DNA of 64,000 nucleotides from Cyanomargarita calcarea GSE-NOS-MK-12-04C (GTDB lineage Bacteria > Cyanobacteriota > Cyanobacteriia > Cyanobacteriales > Nostocaceae), in contig JAHHGZ010000014.1 in the NCBI GenBank assembly GCA_019359595.1, forward strand, positions 100,337-164,336, in the 5' to 3' direction. The notes beneath the pieces are model-generated. The model ran no database searches and was not told the DNA's origin. It worked only from the letters and a program-made list of their open reading frames with translations. Within the stretch, counting starts at the first letter, position 1. Each line of letters opens with the position of its first letter. A program made the position numbers and the translations under genes. Shown here piece after piece: positions 53,713 to 63,970 of this stretch.

Positions 53713-54009
53713 TTATTTGCCACCGTAGAAAAAAGCAATCTCTTTTTCTTTGAGAGGAGCAAAACCAGCCTCAGTCAACTGTTTATCGAGTTCTGGTTGG
53801 GGAATGTGTTTTGCGCCAATACGGACAATGCGCGATCGCATAGTATTGGATACACCACTGCGCTGTCTGCCTGCTTCTAGAGCCATGACATTGCTATACA
53901 ATTCTAATTTGGCTTCGGGGATGGGAGAACCATCAAAATCAATTCCGCGCGCGATCGCCTCATCAATAGCATCAGCACCCTTGGTGGTTTGATTCACTTG
54001 GTTGGTCAT
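53713..54009 (-). CDS. DUF4090 family protein
   Basis: This 98-residue protein matches DUF4090, a short family restricted, as far as I know, to cyanobacteria. The conserved core ADAIDEAIARGIDFDGSPIP, the segment LELYSNVMALEAGRQRSGVS, NTMRSRIVRIGAKHI and a terminal KEIAFFYGGK are all present. It has no membrane segment and is mostly helical. Function is unknown. It lies alone, convergent with maf. Confidence 0.9.
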   Translation of the reverse strand: MTNQVNQTTKGADAIDEAIARGIDFDGSPIPEAKLELYSNVMALEAGRQRSGVSNTMRSRIVRIGAKHIPQPELDKQLTEAGFAPLKEKEIAFFYGGK

Positions 54010-54246
54010 GGCAATGTTACGTAAACTTTACTTATGAATTTTACCAAGCTGTGGGTACAAGAGGATTGGGGAATGGTTCATGGGAATTAATTCTTTGCTT
54101 CACACCCCATTCATAAATTGCAGTATTTTTGCCTGTACACTTGTCACCTTTGGAGTTTTTGGTTTAATCTCAAACCAAACCCCACATCGCTGGTTTTGGC
54201 AAACCAAAGCAAGCGGGTGGCTCCGGTATAGCAATTAGGTGATGCT

Positions 54247-54627
54247 ATGTCTGAACCTCATACTCCTCGGCAACAAGAGCGGAATTTTGAAAAAGCTCTG
54301 ACGAATCACATTATTGATGATTATTTTGAGAACTCGGAAAGCTGGCTGCGAGCCATTTTGCGGATGTGCTTTTTCTCTTTAGGTCATCTGGATGGACAAG
54401 CAGTTTTTGTAGTGGAATGTCCCAACCAAGCAGTCGCCAAACGGCTGAGTCGTAAAACCTATCCTTTTCGAGGAATTGTATATTACGTAACAGATAACTA
54501 TAGCGGAAGCGATCGCACTTTATTTTGTTATCAAGAAAAATCTCAAGGCAATTGGCGCTGTTTTGACACCAGCACTAATTCTTGGAGAGTCTTGACTAAC
54601 CTGCAAGCACCTGGAGTAGAGAGTTAG
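54247..54627 (+). CDS. Hypothetical protein (126 aa), cyanobacterial type
   Basis: The 126-residue soluble protein has an N-terminal helical half (EKALTNHIIDDYFENSESWLRAILRM) and a C-terminal part with aromatic-rich strands (AVFVVECPNQAVAKRLSRKTYPF and RTLFCYQEKSQGNWRCFDT). I do not know a family name, but it has the look of a conserved cyanobacterial protein with normal codon use, and GCGATCGC-type sequence occurs within it. The start at 54247 has a preceding GGTGATGCT with weak ribosome-binding potential. Short GGAGTTA repeats follow its stop. Confidence 0.65.
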   Translation: MSEPHTPRQQERNFEKALTNHIIDDYFENSESWLRAILRMCFFSLGHLDGQAVFVVECPNQAVAKRLSRKTYPFRGIVYYVTDNYSGSDRTLFCYQEKSQGNWRCFDTSTNSWRVLTNLQAPGVES

Positions 54628-54760
54628 GAGTTGGGAGTTTGGAATTGAGAGTTAGGAGTTTGGAGTTGAGAGTTAGGAGTTAGTAGAGATGCGATGAACC
54701 GAAGTATCTGTAGATGAACTACCCAGACCTACAAAGTTAAAAACTCCTAACTCATCACTC

Positions 54761-55039
54761 CTAACTCCTAACTTTTCCATTCTTCCCTACTTGCGTTATC
54801 AAACCACCAAAAAATCCCCCTAAAATTGTCCCAGTCCATAACCCAGTAATTCCCATTCTTGAACCATGCCAGATTGCTGAGGGCGTCTCCCAAGCTCCAC
54901 ACATCTCCTTTACACCCCAAGCTTGGTTTTGACACTTTTGGTAATGGAGATTGAAACTAATTTGCCCACCAAGGTAACCACCGAAAAAGCCCGACGTTAG
55001 TGCTAAAAATGTACAAATTAAAACTCGATTTTTTGCCAT
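54761..55039 (-). CDS. Small membrane protein (92 aa), hypothetical
   Basis: The 92-residue product has two hydrophobic, Gly-rich segments (about 8-30, TFLALTSGFFGGYLGGQISF within it, and about 62-85, GITGLWTGTILGGFFGGLI) joined by a loop with two Cys (YQKCQNQAWGVKEMCGAWE). The GFFGGYLGG and GGFFGGLI patterns suggest close helix packing. No family is recognised. It lies between a heptamer tract and a MITE-like element on the minus strand; the sense of the frame and the AAATGG start region support a real gene. Confidence 0.6.
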   Translation of the reverse strand: MAKNRVLICTFLALTSGFFGGYLGGQISFNLHYQKCQNQAWGVKEMCGAWETPSAIWHGSRMGITGLWTGTILGGFFGGLITQVGKNGKVRS

Positions 55040-55065
55040 TTTTATTGATTAGTTGTTAGTTCTTA

Positions 55066-55176
55066 TACCAAATAGTATGAAGATGCAATTAATAGCCCAC
55101 CTTACTGTGGGCTTGGTTTGTATAGCTTCACCCTTCTAGGGTGTGGGAACTGAGGGGGCTTCATACAGAATCGGTA
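55066..55176. repeat. MITE-like element, second complete copy
   Basis: This 111-bp element is an inverted copy of 44946-45063. It starts TACCAAATAGTATGAAG and ends TTCATACAGAATCGGTA, with AGCCCACCTTACTGTGGGCT and CACCCTTCTAGGGTGTGG inside. Both ends begin or end with TA. It lies just upstream of the small membrane protein gene, between two heptamer tracts. Confidence 0.88.
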
Positions 55177-55308
55177 TTAATTGTTAGTTGGTAGTTTGTT
55201 AAGTAGATGGTTGGAAATAAATATAAATTTAATTATGCCTACCTACTTAGCTGTTATCTGGTAGAAAAACAAATAACAACTAACAAATAACAACCAACAA
55301 ATAACATT

Positions 55309-58300
55309 TCAACCTGTATTTCTCATCCCTGCAGCAATACCGTTAATGGTTAATAATGCCCCTCTTAACAACTCCCCTTTGCTGTAGCGAGAATGAATAA
55401 CTCCAGAAGTAGCGATATTTTTGGACTGACGTAGGCGCTTCAAGAGGGAAATTTGGATGAAGCCAAGGGGGACAATCGTACCATTACGTAACTGTACGGA
55501 ACGCTGCAATACAGGATCGCCATCCAAAAGTCTTTGGTGTCCGGTGATTTTTAACACCAATTCTTTTGTGAGATAGTATTCGCTAGCAATTTGGTCAAAT
55601 ACTTTCTCAAAGCGGGCTATATCTTCTGGTTTGGATAATTCTTGGACATATTGACGTGCCATTTGCATATCTACTTTTGCCAAAGTCATTTCTGCTTTGG
55701 AAATCACCATCTTGAAGAATGGCCACTTAACATAAAAGTAGCCCAGCAAATTCATGTGTTCTTCCGGTTCTTCGTTTAAGAATTCTTGCAAGGCTGTGCC
55801 AAAACCGTACCAAGAGGGTAACAAAATGCGGGTTTGGGTCCAGCTAAATACCCAAGGAATTGCTCGCAGGCTGGTTAAATCTTTCTTTCCAGATGGACGA
55901 CGAGCAGGACGAGAACTAATTTGCAACTGGCTAATTTCGTCAATGGGGGTGACTTGGTGGAAGAAATCGATGAAGTCTGGCTCTTCGTAAATTAGAGCGC
56001 GGTAGTGCTTGCGCGATCGCACTGCTAATTCTTCCATAATCTCGTTCCAAGGTTCAATATTATCAAACCCTATCCCCAACAAACTAGCTTGAATGACCGC
56101 CGTTGTCATAGTTTCTAGGTGGTACAAAGCCAAGTCCCGCAAGGAGTATTTGGAAGCCAAAACTTCCCCTTGTTCGGTAATCTTAATTCTGCCGTTAATA
56201 CTGTGACCGGGCTGTGCCAAAATAGCCTCGTATGCTGGACCACCACCGCGCCCTACAGAACCGCCACGTCCGTGGAAAATTCGCAGACTCACGCCATACT
56301 CTTCTGCTATTTCTTGTAGAAATTTTTGTGCTTTGTGAATTTCCCAGTTGCTGCTTAAAAAGCCGGAGTCTTTGTTGCTGTCAGAATAACCCAGCATCAC
56401 TTCTTGTAAGGAGTGCTGAGTCGTGGGTGCTGAGTTTTGAGTAGACTTAGGGGTCAGAAGTTTAGACTCGGCACTGTCATAGCCTCCTGCTAACAAGGCT
56501 CGATAGAGTGGAAGTTCAAACAACTGGCGCATGACGCTGCGAGAGCGCTGCAAGTCTTCTACTGTTTCAAATAGAGGAACTACTTGAATCGTACCAATTG
56601 ATGTACCTGGGTCGTAAAGTCCCGCTTCTTTTGCTAGCAGGAGTACTTCCAGCACATCACTGACTTCGCGGCACATACTGATAATGTAAGTTTGGCAAAT
56701 ATGAACACCAAACTCTTGTTGCAGCGATCGCACTACACGGGAGGTTTTGATTACATCGTTGGCTTTGTCTGAAAATGGCAGTTCTGCTGGAATTAACGGA
56801 CGTCTAGTTTTGAGTTCTCCAACCAACCAAGTAACTCTCTCGGCTTCGGAGAGTTCGTTGTAGGGTTTGTCTAAAACTCCCAGATACTCCAAAATCTCAT
56901 TTAAAGTATCCGAGTGGCGAGATGATTCTTGACGGATATCTAATTGTGTCAAGTTAAAGCCATAAATTTCCACTTGACAAACGAGACTTTCTAAGTCTCG
57001 ACAGCTTAAACCAGTTTCAGATAAGTTTCGTTGAATTAAGCGTAGTTCTGCGAGAAAATCGGTTCCAGAACGATAAATCGGTGTATCGTCTTTTTGTAAA
57101 ATTTCACCTCTATACAAAGCTAAATTGCGATCGCGTGTATTTTCCAATCGCTTGAGGATATAAGACAGCTTCATCCGATAGGGTTCTTGGAGGTAACGCA
57201 GCTTAAGCTCATCGTAAACTCCACTTAACTGTGACTGCTCTAACTCCAAAGACTCCAACAAGTCTGGTAAAACATCACTACAGTGCTGGGATACGCTCAA
57301 CAACTCCCGCAATAGCTTCACCGACTTGATATATTTCTCAAGTACCATTTTCCGCTGATAGCAAGCCGTCTGCCAGGTAATTTCTGGTGTCACTGAGGGA
57401 TTACCATCTCTATCGGAACCTACCCAAGAACCAAATTTACAAAAGTTTTTACTTGGCGGTTCTAACCAGGGAAAAGTCGTTGCTAAAGCATACTTGAAGC
57501 GTTGGTACAGATGCGGTATGCCATCAAATAGAACTTCTTGGAAGTAATGCAGCGCATAATCTACTTCATCCAAAACACTGGGTTTAAACTGGTGTAGTTC
57601 ATCTGTACGCCACCACAAGCGAATTTCTTCAATTAATTGTGATTGCAAATCTGCCGCTTCCCAAGCATATCCTCCACTTGAAGGGCTTCCAGAACGTTTT
57701 TCCACTGCATCAAGTTGCTGCAAAAGGTCTACAACCCGTCGCTGTTTATCGCGGATTGTGTGACGGACAATTTCCGTTGGGTGTGCTGTAAACACCAAAT
57801 GCACGTCCAATTGAGAAATTAACCGCTGAATTTGCTCGGGAGGAACATTAAGTCGGAATAATTGAGGAAATAATGCAGCAAAAGTCCCTTTTTGCTTGTC
57901 ATTTGGTTTTGCTTGCCAACTCTTCGCCAACATATTTGCCCCAACTCCGCTATTGACAGGGGCTTCTCCTTCTTTTTGGTTAGCAGCATGAATAATATTT
58001 GGTATTTCCTGACTCCCTGCTTCTGGTTCTACCTCATAGCGAATCATTTGCTGCCGCTGTTCGTAGTCCTGTTCTATGATGTTAATCAACTGAAAATACA
58101 ACGCAAAAGCCCGAGCGGCACGAATCGCTTCATTCAAATTCAGTTGTTCGATCAATTTGAAAACTGAGGAAGCTTGATCGTGAGTAGCTTGTCCTTCTGG
58201 GGAACACAAATCGCGCATTTGCCGCAACAAATCTACCATCGTTTGACCGCATTCTTGCCGCAGAACAGATTCCCATAATTCCTCCATAACTTGGAGACGA

Positions 58301-58371
58301 TGACGCAAAAATAAATCTGATGCAGGGTAGATATTCACAGCCTGAGCGTAAGAACGTAAAAGGGAACTCAT
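55309..58371 (-). CDS. ppc: Phosphoenolpyruvate carboxylase
   Basis: This 1020-residue enzyme adds bicarbonate to PEP to give oxaloacetate, feeding the TCA branch and amino-acid synthesis. The catalytic His is in [13 protein letters not shown] (about 194); [17 protein letters not shown] is near 660 and [15 protein letters not shown] near 700. The C-terminus [11 protein letters not shown] is exactly as in the family. A species-specific low-complexity insertion ([17 protein letters not shown], about 640) precedes the second motif. The ATG at 58371 is family-like (MSSLLRSY). It stands alone with heptamer repeats on both sides. Confidence 0.98.
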   Translation of the reverse strand: MSSLLRSYAQAVNIYPASDLFLRHRLQVMEELWESVLRQECGQTMVDLLRQMRDLCSPEGQATHDQASSVFKLIEQLNLNEAIRAARAFALYFQLINIIEQDYEQRQQMIRYEVEPEAGSQEIPNIIHAANQKEGEAPVNSGVGANMLAKSWQAKPNDKQKGTFAALFPQLFRLNVPPEQIQRLISQLDVHLVFTAHPTEIVRHTIRDKQRRVVDLLQQLDAVEKRSGSPSSGGYAWEAADLQSQLIEEIRLWWRTDELHQFKPSVLDEVDYALHYFQEVLFDGIPHLYQRFKYALATTFPWLEPPSKNFCKFGSWVGSDRDGNPSVTPEITWQTACYQRKMVLEKYIKSVKLLRELLSVSQHCSDVLPDLLESLELEQSQLSGVYDELKLRYLQEPYRMKLSYILKRLENTRDRNLALYRGEILQKDDTPIYRSGTDFLAELRLIQRNLSETGLSCRDLESLVCQVEIYGFNLTQLDIRQESSRHSDTLNEILEYLGVLDKPYNELSEAERVTWLVGELKTRRPLIPAELPFSDKANDVIKTSRVVRSLQQEFGVHICQTYIISMCREVSDVLEVLLLAKEAGLYDPGTSIGTIQVVPLFETVEDLQRSRSVMRQLFELPLYRALLAGGYDSAESKLLTPKSTQNSAPTTQHSLQEVMLGYSDSNKDSGFLSSNWEIHKAQKFLQEIAEEYGVSLRIFHGRGGSVGRGGGPAYEAILAQPGHSINGRIKITEQGEVLASKYSLRDLALYHLETMTTAVIQASLLGIGFDNIEPWNEIMEELAVRSRKHYRALIYEEPDFIDFFHQVTPIDEISQLQISSRPARRPSGKKDLTSLRAIPWVFSWTQTRILLPSWYGFGTALQEFLNEEPEEHMNLLGYFYVKWPFFKMVISKAEMTLAKVDMQMARQYVQELSKPEDIARFEKVFDQIASEYYLTKELVLKITGHQRLLDGDPVLQRSVQLRNGTIVPLGFIQISLLKRLRQSKNIATSGVIHSRYSKGELLRGALLTINGIAAGMRNTG

Positions 58372-58617
58372 ATTTTCTGTTCCAATAAAGCCGATCGCTA
58401 GTTAAAATTTTTGGTTAAGGAATCAACTCTGAAGAAATAGGGGGAGCTAGAAGTTAGGAGTTGAGAAGAGTGGAGTTAGGAGTATTGAGTTAGGAGTTGA
58501 AAATTGATGACCCATCGCTAGATAAGAAAGCAAAAGTCTTTTTCATCTGCGTCCATCTACGGTTAATTATTTATTTTTCGGCAATGAAGCAAGAATTCCG
58601 CTTCTAACTCCTAACTC

Positions 58618-58860
58618 CTAACTCTTAAATCCCCTATTCCCCTTCTCAAGAGGAAATTCGAGAATGGGTAGCATTGAAGCTCGAAATACTTCTTCACTAG
58701 CTTGCCCCATAGCAATTAAGGCTTCCGCAGTTATCTTAGAGGCTGATACTAGCAGTAACATAGACGCTGTACCAACTTGTAAAAGGGCATATTGGGGAAT
58801 AGTGAACAAAGCTAGATTCAATCCGGGGTTGGATGGAGGCTTTTCAGTGGCTGGTGGCAT
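58618..58860 (-). CDS. Small conserved-looking hypothetical protein (80 aa)
   Basis: The 80-residue product has a Pro-rich N-terminus (MPPATEKPPSNPGLNL) then a largely hydrophobic, helical central part (QYALLQVGTASMLLLVSASKITAEALIAMGQASEE) and a basic tail. I do not know the family. I prefer this frame to the overlapping plus-strand frame at 58664-58981 because its composition is more protein-like and its start precedes a normal N-terminus. The gene is small and the evidence modest. Confidence 0.5.
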   Translation of the reverse strand: MPPATEKPPSNPGLNLALFTIPQYALLQVGTASMLLLVSASKITAEALIAMGQASEEVFRASMLPILEFPLEKGNRGFKS

Positions 58861-59075
58861 GGGTTATGTTTGGCTATTGAATCAGGAGTTGAAAAAAAAA
58901 GCAAAATTCGAGGGGGGAGATGAACCCTGGATGCAACTAAGTTTGTCGTGCTTCAACCTAACTAGGTCACAAAAATGTTAAAAGAACTAACTGAATGTGA
59001 TAATTCTATGGTTCTAGTTTACAAGTCCAGACACTATTCCCCCCAATATTACCTTCTGCGTAAAGTCAACTTCCC

Positions 59076-62042
59076 ATGAAAACAGTAGTACTAGATAAGC
59101 AAAAAAACTTAGTCCAGTGGGTAAGCCAAGCAACAGGTATTAACACTTTCGGGGTGAAAGTCCGGTTGCGGGGAAATGACCTACATATTCTTTGTGAAGG
59201 TGTGGAATGTCCTCAACGTTGGCGCACTCTGTCTGACTTGCTCAAAGCTCTACAGCAAACTGACTTGGATGCTCTGACAGATTTAAACGAACAACCCTCA
59301 ATATACCAAGTATTTGTATACGGTCGAAAAAAAGGGCAAAAGCGACCAGAGTGGTGTCATCGGGTATATTTAAATCAACTCGATAAGCATCTTGAGCAGG
59401 TAAGTCAAGCTCTCTTAGAAGACGAAGAAAAATCTAGATTGCCCGGTGGGGCGATGATTGTCTCTAATGAGAGTTTGGCACGAGCGGGAGATCCAATGGC
59501 GATCGCTCGCTATCTGAGTGAGACTCTCAGTTCTTTGGGTGTGGCTGTAGAGGTAAAGGTTAAAAAGCAAAAGCCTAATTTCTCTGCTTCTACAGAAGAA
59601 AATCGACTGTGGATATTTTGTCAGTCGAGTTATACCCCAGATCCTTCTTTAATCGCGGAACCAATAGCCCAAAAGTTGCGCTCCTTAAAGCTTTCTGGCT
59701 ACCAAGATGCTGTCATCGCATCCCAAGTCAATGGTGAAAGTGCCCCTGATTGGCTGCTACGAATCGATTTAACTCCCCCATTCGAGATGCTCAAGGAGTG
59801 GGCCCGTTGGGGAGATATCCAGGCGATCGCACGGCTTCTGAATGAAATTCTGTCAGATTCAAAGGTGGCTGTGCAAGCTTCTTTAAAAGAATCAACATTA
59901 CATATCTTTTGTAAGCCAGCTTTTGACCCCTTAGAAACGGCAGCAGCACCGGATAAAACCCTGTGTTTGACTGCGATTTTACCTCAAATAGAAGCGATCG
60001 CTCCTCAAGGTATTCTAGCAACTACGATCTACGGACAAAAAACAGGCGAGAAGCAACCGACTTGGATTGATTGGCATCCATTACCCGCAGCTGCACACCC
60101 AGCTTTAGCAGTACCACCATTGGAATTAGCCAATAGTGGCGATCAGCCTGCGATTACTTTTCTTCTTGAGCGCTTACTCAATCCCGATCTAGATTTTCGT
60201 TTGCAGACAGGGGGGATTCGCGTACTTCTGCTTAAAAAAAGTGATTTATTGCACATCATGTGCGATGGACCTGTTTGCCCAAATCGTCAAAAGGTAGCAA
60301 AGCCAGTCACTCAATTTGTGGGTCAATTAAAAATTGCCGATTTAGCTGGTATACGTGTTTATGGTCGTCGTTCTGGTAACAAACAACCGTTTTGGAATTA
60401 CGGCACTGATTTTGAACGACGCGAGCGTTTAGTATCAGAACCCACTCCAGAATTTGCCGCTACATCTGCCTATGTTCAAGAGCTTTTAAATTCCGAGTCT
60501 GACGAACCAGTACTGCGTCCCGACTTAACAACCGAAGAAGTTCAAACTTTTGTTACAAGAATCGCCCAAGATTGGAGAACTACTGTAAGAAAGATTCTTA
60601 TGGGAACTCAGTTATTTACAGAAGCCAACCAATCACCTGCGAGAAACCCCGAACATCAAGAAAGACGGGTCGCACTAATTTGGGGAACCTTAGGCTTATT
60701 ATTGACTCTCCAATCTGATTGGGTGTTGGGTCAAATCATATCTCGCACTACGCCGCTACAAAAATCAGTTATTAGCGCTTCATCCAAACCAGCAACAGTA
60801 AAAGGCACTCAAACTGAAAGAACTGCTTTTTTTGCTAGCAATCGTAACAATAGTAATTCCGTATTCAATGCTTCTGGGTTCACCCAAACAGAAGAAGACC
60901 AACCAAGATCCAAGGGAACTGCTACAGCCATCCTTTTAGCAGCCCGCTCTCAAGCCCCCAGTTTCAATGCCAGACAGTTAGATGAGCAATTTGCCCTCTA
61001 CAAACAGCGAATTGCCAAAAAAGGTAGTCCTCCTGACGTGTTGATTATTGGTTCTTCCCGCGCTCTAAGAGGAGTCGATCCCACGGCACTTGCTAAAGCC
61101 TTGGGGACTCAAGGTTATCCAAACATGGATGTGTTTAACTTTGGCATCAATGGTGCCACTGCACAAGTGGTAGATTTTATCCTGCGCCATGTTCTAGAAC
61201 CATCAGAACTACCGAAATTAATTCTTTGGGCTGATGGTGCCCGTGCTTTCAATAGCGGTCGAGATGACACCACTTTTAAGGCGATCGCGGCATCTGAAGG
61301 CTATAAAAAAGTCTTGGAAAAATCGACCGCAGGTAAAAAATCCACAGAGAATCCCGATCAAGCATCTACCAGCAAGCAATCAAATAAAGGTGAAAAACTA
61401 GATAGTGGCTATCAAGCTTTAAATTCCTGGTTCAATCAATCTTTCTCTGGTATTTCTGCCACCTACAACCAACGCGATCGCCTCAAATCACTCTTAAACC
61501 AACAACTTAAATCTCTACCTGTAATGAGCAACTTCAAAGAAGCTCATAATGGAGTGAATAAATCTTCAACCGACCCCACATCGAATGCAGAGGATGATTC
61601 GTCCTCCCTGCAAGCAGTTGACTTTGATGGATTCTTACCCTTGTCTATCCGCTTCAACCCAGCTACATATTACCAAAAACACTCCAAAGTACCAGGAAGC
61701 TACGACAACGATTACAAATTCTTCCAACTAGGAGGCGACCAAGATGAAGCATTACAAGCAGTGATGAGTTTTGCTGAGTCTAAAAAAATACAGTTAATTT
61801 TTGTTAATATGCCTCTTAGCACAGAATATCTCGACCCAATACGTAAAGATTACGAGCAACAATTTCAACAATATATGTTGCATCTGGCAGAGCGTCCAAA
61901 CTTTATTTACCGTGACTTGAGCCAGTTGCTACTAACAGCTAATGATTTATTCTCAGACCCTAGTCACCTGAATCGCTATGGTGCTTATGAAGTCTCGAAA
62001 AAACTCGCAAATGACCCAATGATTCCTTGGAGTGCGAAGTAG
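59076..62042 (+). CDS. DUF1574 protein: four tandem N-terminal modules plus an SGNH-like domain
   Basis: The 988-residue protein has three parts. The N-terminal 450 residues hold four related modules (about 8-95, 135-240, 240-345 and 352-450), each with a GDxxAIAxxL-type helix (in modules 2-4), an LHIxC strand and a VYGxxxGxxxPxW ending. A membrane helix follows (about 528-548, RRVALIWGTLGLLLTL). The C-terminal DUF1574 domain is SGNH-hydrolase-like: nucleophile Ser in IIGSSRALRG (about 658), NFGINGATA, and Asp/His in DPSHLNRYG (D961, H964). Such proteins pair with MBOAT acyltransferases, as here, where one starts 160 bp downstream. Confidence 0.8.
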   Translation: MKTVVLDKQKNLVQWVSQATGINTFGVKVRLRGNDLHILCEGVECPQRWRTLSDLLKALQQTDLDALTDLNEQPSIYQVFVYGRKKGQKRPEWCHRVYLNQLDKHLEQVSQALLEDEEKSRLPGGAMIVSNESLARAGDPMAIARYLSETLSSLGVAVEVKVKKQKPNFSASTEENRLWIFCQSSYTPDPSLIAEPIAQKLRSLKLSGYQDAVIASQVNGESAPDWLLRIDLTPPFEMLKEWARWGDIQAIARLLNEILSDSKVAVQASLKESTLHIFCKPAFDPLETAAAPDKTLCLTAILPQIEAIAPQGILATTIYGQKTGEKQPTWIDWHPLPAAAHPALAVPPLELANSGDQPAITFLLERLLNPDLDFRLQTGGIRVLLLKKSDLLHIMCDGPVCPNRQKVAKPVTQFVGQLKIADLAGIRVYGRRSGNKQPFWNYGTDFERRERLVSEPTPEFAATSAYVQELLNSESDEPVLRPDLTTEEVQTFVTRIAQDWRTTVRKILMGTQLFTEANQSPARNPEHQERRVALIWGTLGLLLTLQSDWVLGQIISRTTPLQKSVISASSKPATVKGTQTERTAFFASNRNNSNSVFNASGFTQTEEDQPRSKGTATAILLAARSQAPSFNARQLDEQFALYKQRIAKKGSPPDVLIIGSSRALRGVDPTALAKALGTQGYPNMDVFNFGINGATAQVVDFILRHVLEPSELPKLILWADGARAFNSGRDDTTFKAIAASEGYKKVLEKSTAGKKSTENPDQASTSKQSNKGEKLDSGYQALNSWFNQSFSGISATYNQRDRLKSLLNQQLKSLPVMSNFKEAHNGVNKSSTDPTSNAEDDSSSLQAVDFDGFLPLSIRFNPATYYQKHSKVPGSYDNDYKFFQLGGDQDEALQAVMSFAESKKIQLIFVNMPLSTEYLDPIRKDYEQQFQQYMLHLAERPNFIYRDLSQLLLTANDLFSDPSHLNRYGAYEVSKKLANDPMIPWSAK

Positions 62043-62202
62043 AAAAACGTTAGGAACGTGGTTACTGAGCAAAAAAAAATAATCAAAATTCCTAATTTAT
62101 GAATTCTTAATTCTAATTGACCGTTGGCTACTGCCCAATCCCCAATCCCCATTTCTCATTGTTGAGCCACTAACAACCAACAACCAACAACTAACTATTC
62201 AA

Positions 62203-63705
62203 ATGAACTTTATATCAATTTTATACGGTTTTTTTTTGCTCAGTGTACTAGGAATTTACTGGTCTTTGGCACAGGAAAGTTGGCGTTTGTGGATATTGCT
62301 AGCAGCTAGCATTGTATTTTACGCATCTTTGCCGAACCAAGTTCAGTATATTCCGCTACTACTAGCACTGGTTTTCATTAACTTTCGTTTGGGGAAAGCG
62401 ATCGGTGAAAACACATCACCAGGAGAACATTCTCAAGACTCGAAGATTTCAAACGAAGACTGGCAATATGCCCAAGCTGATTGGAACCGTCGCCGTTTAA
62501 AGCTGTTGTGGCTGGGTGTAACTTTAAATGTACTGCTGCTATTAGGCTTTAAATATTTGCAACCTTTCTTCCAGTTTATCTTTCACCAGTCAGTATCACA
62601 AGATGGCGGTTTTAAAATAATTGCACCTTTAGGGATTTCATTTTTCACTTTTGAATGTATTGCCTATCTAGTTGATATCTATCGTGGTGCCCCTGCAACT
62701 AAAAACTTCATCAAATTTGCGGCATACAAATTATTCTTCGCCAAATTAATTTCCGGCCCGATTACTCGCTTCCACAGCCTAGCGACTCAATTTAGTTTAG
62801 TGCGTTATCCAACTCCCGATCTTGCAGCAGAAGGACTCTGGCTAATTGCTAGAGGTGCAGTCAAGAAAGGTATTTTAGCAGACCGCTTGGGGATTTTTGT
62901 CGATTTATGTTTTGGGAACCTCCAGCGAGCGGGTAGTGCAGATTTGTGGTTAGCCACATTTGCCTACGGTTTGCAGTTGTATTTAGATTTCAGCGGTTAT
63001 GTAGACATTGCCCGTGGTAGTGCTTTGTTATTTGGGTTAATTTTGCCTGAGAATTTTGACTTTCCCTACTTCAGCACCAGTATTGCTGACTTTTGGCGAC
63101 GCTGGCACATGACTCTAGGAGATTGGCTGCGTAACTATCTCTACTTTCCTTTAGGTGGTTCTCGAAATGGTTTAGACCGTACCTGCATTAATCTAATGAT
63201 TATCATGCTGATTGCAGGTATTTGGCATGGTGCAGCATTGGGCTTTGTCGTTTGGGGAGCATTACATGGTTTAGCTTTGGTAGTTCATCGACTTACTGAT
63301 GCCATTAGCGATCGCTTTGAAGATTTGGAACATTTCTGGCAAAATCCTCTAGGCATAGCGATCGCTTGGCTGTTCACCCAATTTATGGTCTTCACTTCAT
63401 GGATCTGGTTTCGGCTACCCAATATCGAAGACTCCACTTGGGTTTTTCAGCATCTTTGGGGACATCCTGCAGATGCACAGTTTAGTAACAAAGTTTATGT
63501 CGAAGTATTAAACATGAACCAGTCCCAAATCGCTATCCTCCTAGGCGCTTTGGGAACTTGTATGGCTATAATTTATGCTTTTAACCGTGGGTTGAAATTA
63601 CAATTCAACTGGCCTGTAAAGCTTTTATTTGTTCCCTTGTGCTTCTACGCTGTTTGGTTACTGGCTCCTGAAGGCAGCTTACCTTATATATATTTTGATT
63701 TTTAA
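62203..63705 (+). CDS. MBOAT-family O-acyltransferase (AlgI/DltB-like)
   Basis: The 500-residue polytopic membrane protein has about ten helices. The MBOAT signature is present: FLDFSGYVDIARG-type sequence (LYLDFSGYVDIARGSALLFG), FWRRWHMTLGDWLRNYLYFPLGG (read as FWRRWHMTLGDWL, about 299) and the catalytic His in GIWHGAALGFVVWGALHG (about 340). AlgI-like members move acetyl groups across the membrane for transfer to polysaccharides by a periplasmic SGNH/AlgX-type partner. The DUF1574 gene just upstream is a natural partner. The ATG at 62203 precedes a first helix (LYGFFLLSVLGIYW). Confidence 0.93.
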   Translation: MNFISILYGFFLLSVLGIYWSLAQESWRLWILLAASIVFYASLPNQVQYIPLLLALVFINFRLGKAIGENTSPGEHSQDSKISNEDWQYAQADWNRRRLKLLWLGVTLNVLLLLGFKYLQPFFQFIFHQSVSQDGGFKIIAPLGISFFTFECIAYLVDIYRGAPATKNFIKFAAYKLFFAKLISGPITRFHSLATQFSLVRYPTPDLAAEGLWLIARGAVKKGILADRLGIFVDLCFGNLQRAGSADLWLATFAYGLQLYLDFSGYVDIARGSALLFGLILPENFDFPYFSTSIADFWRRWHMTLGDWLRNYLYFPLGGSRNGLDRTCINLMIIMLIAGIWHGAALGFVVWGALHGLALVVHRLTDAISDRFEDLEHFWQNPLGIAIAWLFTQFMVFTSWIWFRLPNIEDSTWVFQHLWGHPADAQFSNKVYVEVLNMNQSQIAILLGALGTCMAIIYAFNRGLKLQFNWPVKLLFVPLCFYAVWLLAPEGSLPYIYFDF

Positions 63706-63718
63706 GCCCCCTAAATCC

Positions 63719-63815
63719 ACGCCACATGCTACAAGTCGGCAGAGCCAAGAAACGCAGTGGCTCCCCAATTATGTTCAACTTTGAATTATTCTTGTAGAAC
63801 AAAATTGGGGGCAGG
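63719..63815. repeat. Dispersed repeat, copy 2 (relative of 8153-8262)
   Basis: CACGCCACATGCTACAAGTC, GGCAGAGCCAAGAAACGCAG and TGGCTCCCCAATTATGTTCA, then AAAATTGGGGGCAGGG, match the copy at 8153-8262. It lies between the MBOAT gene and the psbA regulatory region. Confidence 0.85.
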
Positions 63816-63861
63816 GAGGCTTTCGATTTGCATAATAAGTAAAACTGATGACAGTCATCAG

Positions 63862-63908
63862 GTTTACAAAAGATAAATACCTATCTTAATTTTTGTAAAC
63901 AATATACT
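63862..63908 (+). promoter_or_regulatory. psbA upstream inverted repeat and -10-like box
   Basis: GTTTACAAAA (63862-63871) and TTTTGTAAAC (63891-63900) are perfect 10-bp inverted arms; AAGATA (63870-63875) and TATCTT (63882-63887) pair inside. A TATACT at 63903-63908 lies 62 bp before the start codon, so a leader of about 55 nt is predicted. I see no good -35 for it, so activation by a bound factor is plausible. Confidence 0.6.
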
Positions 63909-63970
63909 ATTGAATTCATAGACGGAGACCAAGCCGCCTAATTTATACAACAAATCGCAATTATAAAACA

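Noticed and set aside
58664..58981. 105-codon plus-strand frame overlapping the small minus-strand gene
   Set aside because: It looks like the antisense shadow of 58618-58860, with a less protein-like composition.
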